Shown here: one piece after another, positions 18,943 to 31,600 of the stretch
Position numbering within the stretch: position 1 is the stretch's first letter
Layout: every line of letters begins with the position of its first letter
Origin: Legionella fairfieldensis ATCC 49588
Lineage (GTDB): Bacteria; Pseudomonadota; Gammaproteobacteria; Legionellales; Legionellaceae
NCBI RefSeq assembly: GCF_000621525.1
Contig: NZ_KK211301.1
Coordinates: forward strand, 1 to 37,368
DNA: 37,368 nucleotides
Direction of reading: 5' to 3'
Notes under the pieces: model-generated
What the model was told of the DNA's origin: nothing
What the model saw: only the letters and a program-made list of their open reading frames with translations
Database searches by the model: none
Position numbers and translations under genes: made by a program

Positions 18943-20217
18943 TCAATCCAGATAACGTTTGCAGTAAGTTTCGCGGATTAATAAAACCGCAATTAAAGCA
19001 ACAATTGCAGTCAGTGGAAAAATCCACATTGCATATTGAAAATCAGCCCGTGTGTAATGTTGAGCAGTACCGGCGTGTTGTTGCATTAAGAATCCGAAAA
19101 GTACCTGCCCCACACCAGCACCTCCCATAATGAGAATAGACGCAATCCCTGTAGCAGCACCGGTGTTTTCGGAGGAATTACTTTCAGCAATAAGAGGATA
19201 ACTAATGACCTGTGTACTTGAAAAAAATCCCAGAGCAAAAAAGAGTGCGCTTAACTGTATTTGAGAGAGGACAAGATCCATAAATAAAGGAGCCACTGAC
19301 AACAGAGTCGCTATTGCACCGAGGATCATTAAAGGTTTACGGCGGCCTTGACTGTCGGAAAGCCAGCCCACCAGCGGACAGCCGATAATACTGCCAATAA
19401 AGATAAGACTTACCACGTTGCTTGCTGCCATTTCAGACAAATGGTGAACAACTTGTAAATAACTGGCCCCCCATAATGCGCAAAGGACCATGATGGGTAA
19501 ATTTAAAAAGCAGGTATACAAACCGGCAAGCCAATTTTGACGATTTACAAATACCCGCATAAAGGCAGGGAGAGTGACTGGCTGGTCATTTTTTTTCCTG
19601 GCGGCCAGAAAGTCTGGTTTATCTTCCACAACCATATAAATCCAGACTAATAAAATAGCACCTACTGCACCGTCAATCAGCAAAGAACGCCGCCAGCCAT
19701 AATATTCATTCAGATACGCAAAAGGCGTATGAGCCATCATTCCACCTAAAAAAGCCATGGTGACCAGTAAACCAATAACCAAAGCCTGGCGACGTGGCGG
19801 AAACCACTGCGATACTAAAACAACACAGGATAAAAAGCAGAATGCATTCCCGATTCCAGAAAGAAAATGGCAAAAACAAGCCAGGATAAACGAATCGGTA
19901 AGTGCAAATCCTACAGTACCAATAATGCATACCGACATGGCAATCAGGATCACCCTGCGTGTTGAAAACGCGTCCAGAATAATTCCTGCGGGAAGAAGAA
20001 AAAGAAGGTCAGCCCATAAATAAGTACTCGACATCCAACTGAGTTGTGCCGCATCCAGATGAAAATCATTACGCAAAGGCTGATTAATGACATCAAAGAT
20101 GTTGAGTTGAAAAAACTCATAAAAAAAGAACAACCCCGCTGACAGACAAATCACCCACGCTATTAAGTTACTACGAGGCAACACACTCCTGGAATCCAGT
20201 GTGGCAGAATCAGACAA
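18943..20217 (-). CDS. phtC: MFS transporter, PhtC-like (nucleoside uptake)
   Basis: 424 residues. The start is TTG at 20217, with a strong AAGGAG six bases upstream; no ATG gives a better fit. A 12-helix permease whose first cytoplasmic signature is GIILDAFSTRRV (about residues 78-89), the same unusual D-x-F-S-T form as its downstream neighbour, and whose second is GWLSDSQGRRK. The two share FFFYEF in helix 1 and HFLSGIGNAFCF / [12 protein letters not shown] in helix 4, so they are a tandem duplication. The gap to phtD is 11 nt, with the phtD ribosome binding site overlapping this stop codon. tdk lies 96 nt upstream on the same strand. Import of thymidine or other nucleosides is inferred from family and neighbours. 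Confidence 0.8.
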   Translation of the reverse strand: MSDSATLDSRSVLPRSNLIAWVICLSAGLFFFYEFFQLNIFDVINQPLRNDFHLDAAQLSWMSSTYLWADLLFLLPAGIILDAFSTRRVILIAMSVCIIGTVGFALTDSFILACFCHFLSGIGNAFCFLSCVVLVSQWFPPRRQALVIGLLVTMAFLGGMMAHTPFAYLNEYYGWRRSLLIDGAVGAILLVWIYMVVEDKPDFLAARKKNDQPVTLPAFMRVFVNRQNWLAGLYTCFLNLPIMVLCALWGASYLQVVHHLSEMAASNVVSLIFIGSIIGCPLVGWLSDSQGRRKPLMILGAIATLLSVAPLFMDLVLSQIQLSALFFALGFFSSTQVISYPLIAESNSSENTGAATGIASILIMGGAGVGQVLFGFLMQQHAGTAQHYTRADFQYAMWIFPLTAIVALIAVLLIRETYCKRYLD

Positions 20218-20313
20218 CGTTTACTCCTTAGCTAAGGTTGCAAAATTTGCCGCGTATTGTATCAAAAAACACAATTAATTGGTATCTTTATTGAACAATT
20301 TTTTTCAAAAAGT

Positions 20314-20898
20314 TCATCGCGAGGGCTGCCGGCATTTAAAATGCAAACGACAGGTAGAAACATAAGCTTTATTGCCACCAATCAAAATTTGCTCGCCCTC
20401 GGAAACAGTTTCTCCCTGCTCATTAATACGCAAATTCATAATCGCTTTACGACCACAATGGCAAATTGTTTTAATTTCAACTAATTCATCAGCCCATGCC
20501 AGCAGATACTGACTCCCTTCAAACAATTCACCTCTGAAATCAGTACGCAAACCGTAAGTTAACACAGGAATAGTTAACTGATCAGTAATTTCTGTTAATT
20601 GATAGACTTGATTACGAGTTAAAAATTGCGCCTCATCAATTAAAATACAACCGTAATGTTGTTTCTGAGTGAGGTGATTAGTAACCCAATCATAAAGATT
20701 ATCTGTTGGAGTAAAAACCTGTGCCTGCTCAGCCAAGCCAATACGTGATTGAATAAATCCCTTTTCATAACGTGTATCGATTTCCGGCGTGAGTAATAAA
20801 GTTTGCATTCCCCGCTCACGATAATTGTAACTGGATTGTAACAATACCGTACTTTTTCCCGCGTTCATTGCCGCAAAATAGAAATAAAGTTTTGCCAT
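20314..20898 (-). CDS. tdk: Thymidine kinase
   Basis: 194 residues from ATG at 20898, which gives [17 protein letters not shown], the family start; an ATG five codons upstream is less likely. Phosphorylates thymidine to dTMP with ATP. The P-loop is in [10 protein letters not shown], the Walker B and catalytic region is [17 protein letters not shown], and the substrate lasso lies around [20 protein letters not shown]. The structural zinc site is formed by cysteines in ICHCGRKA and by the C-terminal CRLHFKC. First gene of a nucleoside-salvage group with two PhtC/D-like permeases and deoB. It diverges from the alcohol dehydrogenase gene. Confidence 0.96.
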   Translation of the reverse strand: MAKLYFYFAAMNAGKSTVLLQSSYNYRERGMQTLLLTPEIDTRYEKGFIQSRIGLAEQAQVFTPTDNLYDWVTNHLTQKQHYGCILIDEAQFLTRNQVYQLTEITDQLTIPVLTYGLRTDFRGELFEGSQYLLAWADELVEIKTICHCGRKAIMNLRINEQGETVSEGEQILIGGNKAYVSTCRLHFKCRQPSR

Positions 20899-20984
20899 TA
20901 ACTCATCCCGCAACTATATAACAGGGCCATACTCTACTATGAGACCGGGTTAAATGAAACTGTCTGATAGGGAACCGTCAGCTT

Positions 20985-21013
20985 TTGCAAAAAAATAGTT
21001 TAGGGCTTACTAT
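20985..21013 (+). promoter_or_regulatory. Possible sigma-70 promoter of the alcohol dehydrogenase gene
   Basis: TTGCAA (20985-20990), 17-base spacer, TACTAT (21008-21013). Four of six matches in each box, ideal spacing, about 30 nt before the start codon. It is the only reasonable candidate I see in the tdk/alcohol dehydrogenase divergent gap. Confidence 0.4.
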
Positions 21014-21046
21014 GGATGGCAAATCATTAAATTAAGGATAATCAAT

Positions 21047-22090
21047 ATGATTCCCGTCAAAGGTTATGCTGCTGAAACTGCCAAAGCACCTTTAAAACCC
21101 TATTCCTTCGAAAGACGCTCTGTAGGCGAACACGATATTTTAATTGATATTCGTTATTGTGGAATCTGTCATTCTGATATTCATCAGGCACGTGATGAAT
21201 GGGGAGGTTCACTTTTCCCCATGGTACCGGGACATGAAATTGTAGGAATAGTAAAACAAACCGGGGGGAAAGTATCAAAATTTAAAGAGGGGGATCGAGT
21301 AGGCGTGGGTTGTTTTGTCGATTCCTGTCGTCATTGTGACAGTTGCCAGAAAGGTTTGGAACAATATTGCGCTCAAGGCATGATTAACACATACAACGGT
21401 AAGGAATATGACGGAAGTCCCACTTTTGGTGGTTATTCAACGCAAATTGTAGTCGATGAAAATTATGTATTGCGTCTTCCTGAAAATTTACCTTTGGATG
21501 CCACCGCCCCCTTGTTGTGCGCAGGGATTACTCTTTATTCGCCTTTACGTCATTGGCAAGTTGGCCCTGATAAAAAAGTAGCGATTGTAGGTTTAGGTGG
21601 GCTGGGGCATATGGGCGTTAAAATTGCGCATGCGATGGGTGCTGACGTTAGCGTACTGAGTCATTCTCTTAAAAAAGAAGCCGACGGGAAGCGTCTGGGA
21701 GCCAATCATTTTTATGCCACATCTGACCCGGAAACGTTTACAAAGCTCGCTAATACTTTTGATCTGATCGTTTGCACGGTTTCTACAGGAATCGATTGGG
21801 GACAGTATTTAACGTTATTAAAACGCGATGGAACAATGGTTGTTGTGGGCGTTCCCGAAGAAAAAGTGCCTTTAGGTGCTTTTCCACTCGTAATGGGACG
21901 CCGTAGTCTCGCAGGCTCCTTGATTGGCGGCATCGAAGAGACACAAGAAATGCTCGATTTCTGCGGGAAACACAGTATCACCGCAGATATTGAATTAATT
22001 CCCATTCAAAAAGTAAATGAAGCCTATGAACGGGTATTAAAAAGCGACGTTCGTTATCGTTTCGTAATTGATATTGCTTCTTTGAATTAA
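21047..22090 (+). CDS. Zinc-dependent alcohol dehydrogenase (YahK/CAD type)
   Basis: 347 residues, ATG with AAGGA 8 nt upstream. Medium-chain dehydrogenase of the cinnamyl-alcohol/YahK branch, probably an NADPH-dependent aldehyde reductase with broad substrates. Catalytic zinc ligands: the Cys in CGICHSD (about C41), His in PGHE (H63) and the Cys in [12 protein letters not shown]. Structural zinc: four cysteines in [20 protein letters not shown] (C94, C97, C100, C108). Nucleotide-binding [18 protein letters not shown] is intact, and VLSHSLKK follows where NADP-preferring members have Ser and basic residues. It stands alone, divergent from tdk, and is followed by palindromic repeats. The physiological substrate cannot be read from the sequence. 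Confidence 0.92.
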   Translation: MIPVKGYAAETAKAPLKPYSFERRSVGEHDILIDIRYCGICHSDIHQARDEWGGSLFPMVPGHEIVGIVKQTGGKVSKFKEGDRVGVGCFVDSCRHCDSCQKGLEQYCAQGMINTYNGKEYDGSPTFGGYSTQIVVDENYVLRLPENLPLDATAPLLCAGITLYSPLRHWQVGPDKKVAIVGLGGLGHMGVKIAHAMGADVSVLSHSLKKEADGKRLGANHFYATSDPETFTKLANTFDLIVCTVSTGIDWGQYLTLLKRDGTMVVVGVPEEKVPLGAFPLVMGRRSLAGSLIGGIEETQEMLDFCGKHSITADIELIPIQKVNEAYERVLKSDVRYRFVIDIASLN

Positions 22091-22104
22091 TTTAAGTTTA
22101 ATGA

Positions 22105-22240
22105 ACGTCCTCCAGCTTCGCGGGGATGACATCAATATTATTTGAGTCATTCCCGTGAGACAGGAATCTATTCTCAACTTACCTCATCACTTTGCTTGAG
22201 AGAAGATCTCCGTCTTCGCAGGGGATGACATGAATAAAAA
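22105..22240 (+). repeat. Palindromic repeat family, copy C
   Basis: Three hairpin units in a row: CTCCAGCTTCGCGGGGATGAC, ATTCCCGTGAGACAGGAATC and ATCTCCGTCTTCGCAGGGGAT, with ATTCTCAACTTACCTCATCA and TTTGCTTGAGAGAAG between the last two. Matches copy B (inverted, 13740-13862) and, in its second half, copy A (4521-4615). Located just after the alcohol dehydrogenase gene. Confidence 0.75.
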
Positions 22241-22669
22241 TCACAGAAAGTCCAAAGAGCTTCATATAAATCAATTACCTGCCATGTGTACAAAAAGTGA
22301 TAAAATCACTCAGGCTGTATGCGCGAAATCCAGCTTCGATCTCTATTCGAGATCGTAGGGAATGCTGTACATAAAGCACAGGACGTAATCTTTAGTGTTC
22401 AAAAATGAGAGGTGTTTACTTTTTTTGATCGACTAATGCCCCAATATAATAGTCCATTAATCACAATGATCTATAATGACCCACATAATCTTATATTTGC
22501 TCAACAATGGTTAATGTAGTATTATCCATCAGGACATTATTATGAGCAATAATGGAGCATGATGCTTAAGAAAAAGGGTTATAGTAGCTGCGAAGAAAAA
22601 AGCATTTAATCACTTTCTAAAAAATCTACTCTATTAATGTAATTTTTATAATCAACATGGTTAAGTAAA
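22241..22669. other. Non-coding gap before the giant gene, with a 7-bp perfect hairpin
   Basis: No gene of credible length. CGATCTC (22337-22343), loop TATTC, GAGATCG (22349-22355) is a perfect stem without a following T run, so it is not a terminator. TATAAT occurs at 22445-22450 and again at 22647-22652; neither has a good -35 partner. The giant gene promoter is presumably here but is not defined by eye. Confidence 0.4.
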
Positions 22670-25600
22670 ATGCCTCATCCTTGCGAAAATCGATTTCCAT
22701 CTCTATATGCCAGTTATAAAGGTCAACATAGAAATATAGGGCCTATCCTTGAAGTATTGGATACCCAATGTAAGCATTTATTTAATCTGGAGGAACTGGA
22801 GCGAGCAATCACCTCTGGTGGATGGCAAGGTTCTTATGTCGACTTTTTCGAGAATTGCATTCATAACAGTGGGGATGGATTCGACCCTGGTGAAGTGAGT
22901 GAAATATTACTCCCCTTTATCTATCACACAATAAATTCTCCTGAATGGAGTTTAGAAAATTATACTGTTCCACCATTTTGTACTCAAGAAATAGGGTTTA
23001 AAGAAAAATTTGGGGCACAAAAACTGGATTCCGACTTAGATAAGATAAGCGTGTTGAAAAATTATGCATTTACCACGCTGGATATGTGCCGTTCGGCACA
23101 GGCAACAACGGTTAGATGGGGAATTAAGACTACACCAAAGGTAATTGAGTTAGAACATTTGGATTATCTTGATACAACCAGGATAAATAAAGAAAATTCT
23201 TTATATATTCGTAGCTCAAAAGGTGACAATAAAGGGTTATCGCAATGGATTTTGCTTTATTACAAAGAAGACAAGCCTTATCTTTATAGTGAGTCACCGA
23301 TAGCAGAGGATGATAAGCTTAAGATAATCGACCGCTTTTTTAAGGGAAAAGAGCATCCTGTAATAAAAGGAGGTACAGCTGCTTTATCAATGTCTTCAGG
23401 CATACGCGCATGTTCTGAATATGCCCAGGAAGTTGACTCTTGCGGTGCAGGATTATCAACTGAAGCAGATTATTTTTCCCTGTTAGTAGAGTGGATTTGG
23501 TTCACTAACTATTCACCTTATAATGCACGCCCTAATTATAACTGGGAATATTTTAAAACGCATGTTCTTCGATTTTATCCAGAAAACGAACAGTTCCGTC
23601 TCCTCGATTTGAATACTCCCAAACAGAATGATGAAGACTTTGATGAGAATAAACATCTACAAATGCGCTCTTTTTATTTAGCCCTTGATCGCATGTTATC
23701 CTCTCAATACCTTAAAGACTGGCATTATGAAAACCTTCCAACAGAATCTATATTTTATCTTTTAAAAACAGATCGCAAAAATAATACTGTGCGATTGGAC
23801 GTCCCGGATGGGATCGACTTTGAGCAGTTTATACAAATTTATCAACCTCATGGTGTTACAGCGCGTTGGGCAATACAAAAAGAGTTGACTCAGCATAGCT
23901 GCCATTCACAATTCTCAATACATGATCTGGCCACCTGTTTTGTCCTTAATACCTTTCGTGCGTGCGCAAAAGAAAAGAATTTAATTATTAGATTACCTGA
24001 AAAATATCAACTACACAAAAAAGAACAAAATCTGATTTGTTATTTAATGCAGCGTAATCCTTTTGTTTGTCGTTTTGAAAATCCCGCCAATAACACGTCT
24101 TTAAAACTTATCAATGAGAGTCTACAGCATATTTTTGCCCGTAATCGCTGGCTCTCCATGAATGGATATCTATCTCCTTTGCTTGATGAATTCTGGACTG
24201 TATCTGCGGAATATTGGCTTGCTTATTTAAAACAATCCCCTGATTTGCTGTCGGATAAACAAGATGTTTTGGAATTTAAACGTTGTGTCAGGGAGATGGG
24301 TCTACATGGCTTAAAACCTTTATTAGAATATCTTTCAAATAACGAAGGCGAGTTAAAATCGGAATTCAACAAACTGCTTCGCAAAACAGAGACTCCCCCT
24401 GTTTTTTATGCCGGATGCCCTGGAAAAGAAGTTAAAGCCTATACACGAATTTTAGTTGAACATCTACGAGAAGAAAAATACTTCCCTTTTAAACAATTTC
24501 AATTTTCTTTCGTTCCAGGCGCAAATGAAGAAATTGCTGATTTGTTAGAGCAATTGAATGAACTCAATTATTTTGACAAAATCAGTTTAACGGATTGCAC
24601 CACTCCAGAACATAGGGATGCGTTAAGCGCTTTTTTATTAGAAGTAATTAACCGCGCCCAACACAATGAGAACTGGACCTGCCCCATTCATATCCCTGAA
24701 TTAGAAAAACCTTCCAGTAATCCTCACTTGGCAAAAATTTATGATCGTTATAGTGACTTAAATAATATCCTGGTTCGGAGGGCGCGTAAGAAGTGTGATG
24801 AAGATTTGTTGAAGATCAACCACTTTAAAGTAACATCACAAGTAGCTGAAGCAATTGAAGAGCATGGAAAAGAAGTCCAAATAAAAGGCAGAAAAGGTCT
24901 TGAATATGATGCCTTGGTTCGAAAATTTGGAAAAGAATATGATAAAACATTAGGTGGGCAACCGTTATCACTGACGCGCACTGGCGGCATTGCTCTACAA
25001 ATGCAACAGCAACAGCAAATAAACCAAGAAAGAAGCCGCTCTTTAGAAAATGAAATGGAACAAGGGACTGCGTATGAAGATGTTTTGCCCCCTTTATTGA
25101 TTGATTACACTAACATTCATGATGAGATGGAAAAGTATTATCGGGAACTAAACATCGATTATCCTGTTGACGTCAGGAAGGCGTCCTTAGGAACACCTGA
25201 TGAAAAAATTTTGCAATCCTTTTTCCATACTTGGGTAAACGCCAATCCTGAAGTTCCAGCAAAACATATTATTCAAAAAATGACACCCCATGCAGTGCAA
25301 ATGCTGTTGACATACCATCGTCAATTATCAGGAGGCTTGAATGTATCCAATTTGCCTCGGGGCTTTTATACTCAACGCCTGGGATCTGGAGAACTGGTTT
25401 TAGGATACAAACCCACTTTAGGCTATACAACCGAGCATAATCCTTTGACTTTAGAATTAGCCACTTCTATTCCACAAGTCGAACGCATTTTAGGCGATTA
25501 TCGACAGTTTAATACGGTTGATAAGCCTCGTCTGCCAGATTTGCTGCAACAAATACAATTATTGGCTGAAATGCAGCCTGAGTTACCTAAGAAAGAACGT

Positions 25601-28600
25601 GAGTTAAGGTTAGACGCTTTGTGGCATGGAAACCAATTATCCAGCCACTGGCGACTTTTTCTAAAGAAAGAAGACAACAGAACATGGGTTATAAACAATT
25701 GGGAGCTATTTTACGCAGGCTTCAGATCATCCATTCGTGATCAGGATATAATGGAATGGTTTTCTCAACGACCTGAAAAATTATCCCAAGAAAAAGCTAT
25801 TGGCTTATTAATACAAAGCATTTACACAGAGAAGGATCAGGCGGTACAAAAAGAACGTATAGTTGATCTTTTAACAAGAAATAAAGATTTTATTGCTATA
25901 AAAGGTTTGGGGCAAATCTATTCTCGCTACGGCAATTATGGTTTAGAACGGTTTGCTAATCTTTTATTAACCATGCAAGATCGCTTAGGTAAAAATTTCC
26001 TGGCTGATTTTGGTAAAAATTATCTTGTTTACTGCACTACTTATTCTCCATTATTACAAGAGTCCTCCTTAAATACTTTTGATGCTATGTTAGCGCAATT
26101 ATCAAGGGATAAAAGCGGTCAGAAAGACCTCTTTCTACAATTCCTTGATATGCAGATGCAGGCTGCCGGATGGGAAGATATTTCTACTTTATGGAAAGGA
26201 TTTAATTATTTTTATAGCCGCATTAAGGATATGGGCTTAGAAAAAGAATTAACACCAGAACTTTTAGCTTCATTAACGCCTCAGAGGCAAAATCTATTTC
26301 CTTGTTTTGAACGCATTTTAAAATCATTGGAAAATATTCCAAGCCTGGGGTTACAAATACAGTTTATCAAGACGCTTCCTCATTCTGATTTAACCGAGGG
26401 AGGCGTACCTTATGCCGTATGTCATGAGGGTTTTGTCCTCATGGATAAGTCCCTTCAACTTGCTGAGTTTCAAAATGGAAGTCCAACCTACAGTCCGCCG
26501 ATGGACAAATTATTTACTGATGATTGGCAGGAGCCGCTTCATACCCATCGTGCTTTAGCTTCCAAAAACCATATTAAGCCAGAGAATTACAGGGTATTGA
26601 GTGAGGCACAACTATCAAGACCTGAATTAATTTGGGCTTCGCATACTGAATGGCCCGACGCTCAGCAATTACTTGATTTTTTTAACACGGGTAAAAACCA
26701 GCCTATTTTGAATGATGTTGCCAGACACTTCTATCATATTTTTTATGAAACGCATCAATCCTATCGACGTTTTCCTTTAGAAATTTTCGGGTTACTGGGA
26801 GAGCATGCAGCAACACTTAAAGATATTCTTAAGAAATATCCTGACAATACTATCTTTTTTGAATGCCTCAATATACTGCAAGAGGATATTAGAGAGGAAA
26901 ATCTGGCGCGCCTTTTCACCTTATTTGAAAAAGCCCCAAAACAACACAAACATTTGGAGCAAGGATTATTGTTGGCTACCGTTTATGAACTATCCGAAGC
27001 GGAGTTAAACACCTTTTTTGAAGTGACCAAAGCAGTGAAAAGGGTGACAAGTAAGGAATTGCTTATTCTTTCCAACCAATTACTTTCATTAGATACAGAT
27101 ACCTTACCGGATAATCCAGGTATAGGAAAAGTAATTTGGCAAACCATTCTTGATGGCATTCAACAAATGGATGCTCATCCTTTAGAGATTGCAGAGAAGC
27201 GCAAGCAATTGATGCAGCAATTAAAAACCACCTATGGGTTGAGTTTTAAGAGTTCTATTGCCGGCGATTATAGAGTTGTTAAGGAGGACGATCTCAATCA
27301 TTTAGGACTTGATAAACTCTTTGCAGAACACCATCGCCGATTGAGCAAATTCTTTACCAGCAAAATTGCTGTTTCTGAGGCCCAGTTGGTCAATCAACAA
27401 TTAAAACCTGTTGTTGAGTTTTTCAAAAGGCTGCTGCTGAACAAAACCTATATCAATGAAGTGGAACCGCTGCTATCCACCCTTGAAAAAGTACTGGAAA
27501 AGCATGATAAAGGCGTTTGGACATCCAGTTATTTCGATGGACTTTTACGTAGCTTGCAACCTCAAGACAGTACTTCCAGTTTTCCTATTAGTATTCTAGA
27601 GGCGATATTGACTGAGCCAAACAGTCCTTTTATTCCTGGAACTATCGATGAAGTACAGTCTGATTTTGATAAAAAAGAAAAATGGAAGAGTGTTTTTGGA
27701 TTAATTCTATCAAAAGCAGAAAGCTTTGATCGAGTACAACAGGCGAATTTGGCTCGATTGGCAATTCGAACAAGTGAAGAGCCAGGATTCATTACTTCTC
27801 TTGTCACAAGCTTAACTCATAAAGATTATGATGGTCTTCGTGAAGTTATTTTAGCCCGTTTGTTAAGTAGCAAGAAGCCTCCAGAACTGTTTAATTCCAT
27901 CTTTAAACAATGCACTGATTTCATTCGCCTGAATCATGCCCCCATACGCGATGAAGATTGGAAAGCAACGAGCCAGTTATGGATTGAAACATTAACCAGG
28001 CATCCGGAGCTTGAGGCACAATTCGCTTTAGAAAAGATAGATGCCGACAAGAAAGCATTAGTGTTACACATTGCTGCCTGGAGTAGTTTTTCTTCGAATC
28101 AGTACCCGACAGTGCCTCAAGGAGATTATTTAAAAGGGGATTATCCTAAAGCAGTTAAATTAATAACTCGTTTATCAAAATTATCAAAAGAGGAACTTAA
28201 TGCGCTCGCCCAAAATTATCCAGGCAAGCCTGCACCTGATACCCGAAATTTATTAACCTTCATTAAAAATAAAGAATTTCGACCATTCGATAAAGCTATT
28301 GGGGATTTTCTGACAAAGGAACAATCAACATTCAGGCAAGATTATCAACACTTATCCAGTACACGAGAAGCAGATTTAACCAGAATGCTTCAATTAACCT
28401 ATGTCACTCGAGGCAAGGAAGTAAAACCTTTAGACGCTCAATCAGGAATTCAGCTCACTCTCATGTTTCAATACTTGAAACAACTTGAGCAAGGCGTTTC
28501 TAAAATAGCCGGTTATGAAAAGCCAATTGGCGAAATGTCTGAGGAAGAATTAAAAGAAGGATTCAGGAAGTGCTCTGAAAAATCGAATGAAGATCCCAAT

Positions 28601-31600
28601 AACACGCAAATAAAAACCCAGGTTTGGGCCATTTTATTTGAAGTTTTAGGTCGTACAACCGGCAAGTACGCTCATTTAGCGCAACAGTTTGCTTTGATCG
28701 CTAATGATTTATTACTTCCCGAAGATCCATCCAGTATTTTACAATTAAAAACAGGAGAAGGAAAAAGCCATTTCGTTGCCCTGCGCGCAGCCCGTCATGC
28801 AGGATTAGGTAAAAAAGTGGATGTGTGTACTGCCAAATGGAGCCTGGCAGAGCGTGATTTGCTCGATTACAAACCATTTTTTGATTTTCTTGGTATTTCC
28901 ACTACTAATGTAGAAGCGCGCTCTAAACATGATACCTATGTCAATGCTCAAGTGGTTTATACTACTCCAGGCGATTTGTCTTTATTTCTTGATGAGCAAG
29001 CAAGCCAGGGCAAACCAATCCTTATTGATAAAGCAAATCGTGTAGGCTTGGGCGATGAGTTTGACTTTCTCTATTATGAAGGTCAAAAAACTCAGTTTAA
29101 CTATGCTCGCCACACAGGGGTGACTCCTAAAGAAATGGCCTGGTTTTATCGAGGTCTTAATGAGTTTTATGATAATTTACCGGATGAACTCAAAAACAAT
29201 CCAAAAGATAACCCTCTTAATATCCATGTGATTACGGCGTGTTTTGCATTTTTAGCAGAACAGGCAAATGAAGAGGGCTTACTCTATTTGGAAAACTTGA
29301 GTCCTATGGAGTTACTGAGTTGGTTGCAATCAACCCATGAGGCGGCAACATTGCAATTCGGTGTTCAGTACACGGTCCGCCTGGAACAGGTAAAAGTGGG
29401 TGAAGAAGAATTTCCTTTACGAGAAATATATCCACTCACAAAAGATATGCAAGCTGCGGTAGGTTCTTCATTCAGCCATGGGGTACATCAACTTCTTGCT
29501 GCACGTCTAAATGAACAAGCCGCATTAAAAGATGAGCCGCAAAATTATCATGTCCATCCTGAGAGTAATATCATTAGTTCTCAAGTTTTTTCTCAGCGAT
29601 TAAAAACTTTATGGGGACATTGGGAAGGATTTACGGGAACAATCTCTTCATCGCAATCCAATGAGCTAAACGAAGAGTACCATACGGCCGTACTTCATGT
29701 ACCCACCAATCAAAAAGATTTGCGGAAATGGCCTGCACCTCAGTTTTTTGACAATAAGAATACGGAAAAGGCCCAGGAGGCTCGTTTAGAACAGTTAGCA
29801 ACCGATATCAAGCAACGAATTCGTGAGAAAAAATCCATTTTATGGTGCTGCGCTACGGATGCGGAAGTACTCAAAATGACCACTGCCATTAAAAAATATT
29901 TTACTGAAGACGAATATAATCAATACTTTCTTTCTTACACCAATGAATCGCATGAATCACCAGCAGAAATTTTACGGCGTAAAAAACAGAGGGAAGGCGA
30001 TTATTTAGGACAGAAAGAACGAGGGGTTGTTCTCATCGCGGCAGGTTTTGGACGTGGTGATAACGTAGGTGTTGAAACAGTAATCTTAGGTTCCGTACAA
30101 GATGAAAACGATTTAGGGCAAAAAGGAGGTCGAACAGCACGTAACGGGGAAGAAGGTGAGGTTCTTCAGTACTACCTTACTAAAGAAATTGATGATGAAC
30201 TTCTGGTATGGAATCAGTTTTTGGCTGAATCCAATTTGCTCGCAGGTGTTGTAGAGGAGCTGAAGCGGGTTGACCATCCTTTGCAGGACGCATTTAATGA
30301 AGATGAAGTACCTGATTTCTCCGCATACAAACCCAATGATAAATTTAATTTGTTGTTACGTCTTAGAGAGTATAGCGTTGCAAAAGATAATTATTTGTCC
30401 CGCTTCTATCATGAAACGAAGGCCAAACTGTCTTCTGAAGGAATCAATAAAATAGGTCGGACTGATACTCAAAAGAAAGATCAATCAATTAAAGATTTTG
30501 CAAATTATTTAAATGACCTGGAAAAGAAATGGCTAGAAATTCAAACACACTACAAAGATAATCCAGAGGCATGCATTAGAGCGTTACAAGCATTTATAGG
30601 GCAGAGTTGTGAAAGAAATGCAAGGCTTGACTCCCTGTTTAAAGATACCGAAGGATTTAGCATCGAGGTAGATGTCCCTAATCAGCCAAAGTTTACTCTG
30701 GACTCCCCTGCGGAAGAACAAAAAAATCAATTGTCAATTGCGGCTCAAAGCCTGGCACTCCGAATCGTGGATTTACCAGAAGATTTCAAATCCTGGAATC
30801 AACTTATTATCGATATGAGCAAGATGACTGAACTGCAAATGGAAGCCTTGTTACAGATCTATGAGAACACGCCCACTTTACAGTTTGCTACCTTTCAAAA
30901 ACAAGTAGCCAGCCTTATAAAAGAACGCAAGGCGGTAGAACAAATTACTGAATTACGTGCAAGCAGGAAGATTGAAAAGTTATCCGATTTCAAATTTGAA
31001 TTAAACACCCAACAAGAAAAAATACTCCACCAATCCTTATTGGGAATGGATCATCGAGCAAGTAATCTGACCCTGGAGTATATTTTAAATCCTAAATATA
31101 GTGGGAAAGAATATATAGAACAAATCTTACCGATGCTTCAGTACAGTGCGGCTAATCCTGATTTGAGTCTTTCATTTTGGAATAATCCGGTTATTCGAGA
31201 TAGCCTGTTAACTTTACCCGTATCCTGTTTTACAGAAAAGGTTTATCTGGAAGCGGATCATCTGCTTGCTATCAAAAACTTTCTTGACCGCTTCATTGAT
31301 GTGAAGGAAAACGAACAAGTATATAGCGAATTATTTAATCAATTTGTGCGTGCAATGGAGAATCAACCGGAGCATCGCAAACGTTTATTAGCTCAATACG
31401 AAGTAATATTAGAACGATCCGGAATATCCAATGTTGCGTTATTAAAGAGATTGGCTGAGATTGGTGAAAACTTAAAAGCTCCCGCACATTTAAATGTGTT
31501 GAAGCGTCTCATTGAGAAAATGAAAAAAGAGTATGAAGCACCACGAGGCGCCATCAAAGAACTGGATGCACTATGGAACAATATGAGCAATTCAGATCTA

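Noticed and set aside
22337-22355. Rho-independent terminator after the alcohol dehydrogenase gene
   Set aside because: The 7-bp stem is perfect but no T run follows on either strand and it is about 250 bp from the gene end.
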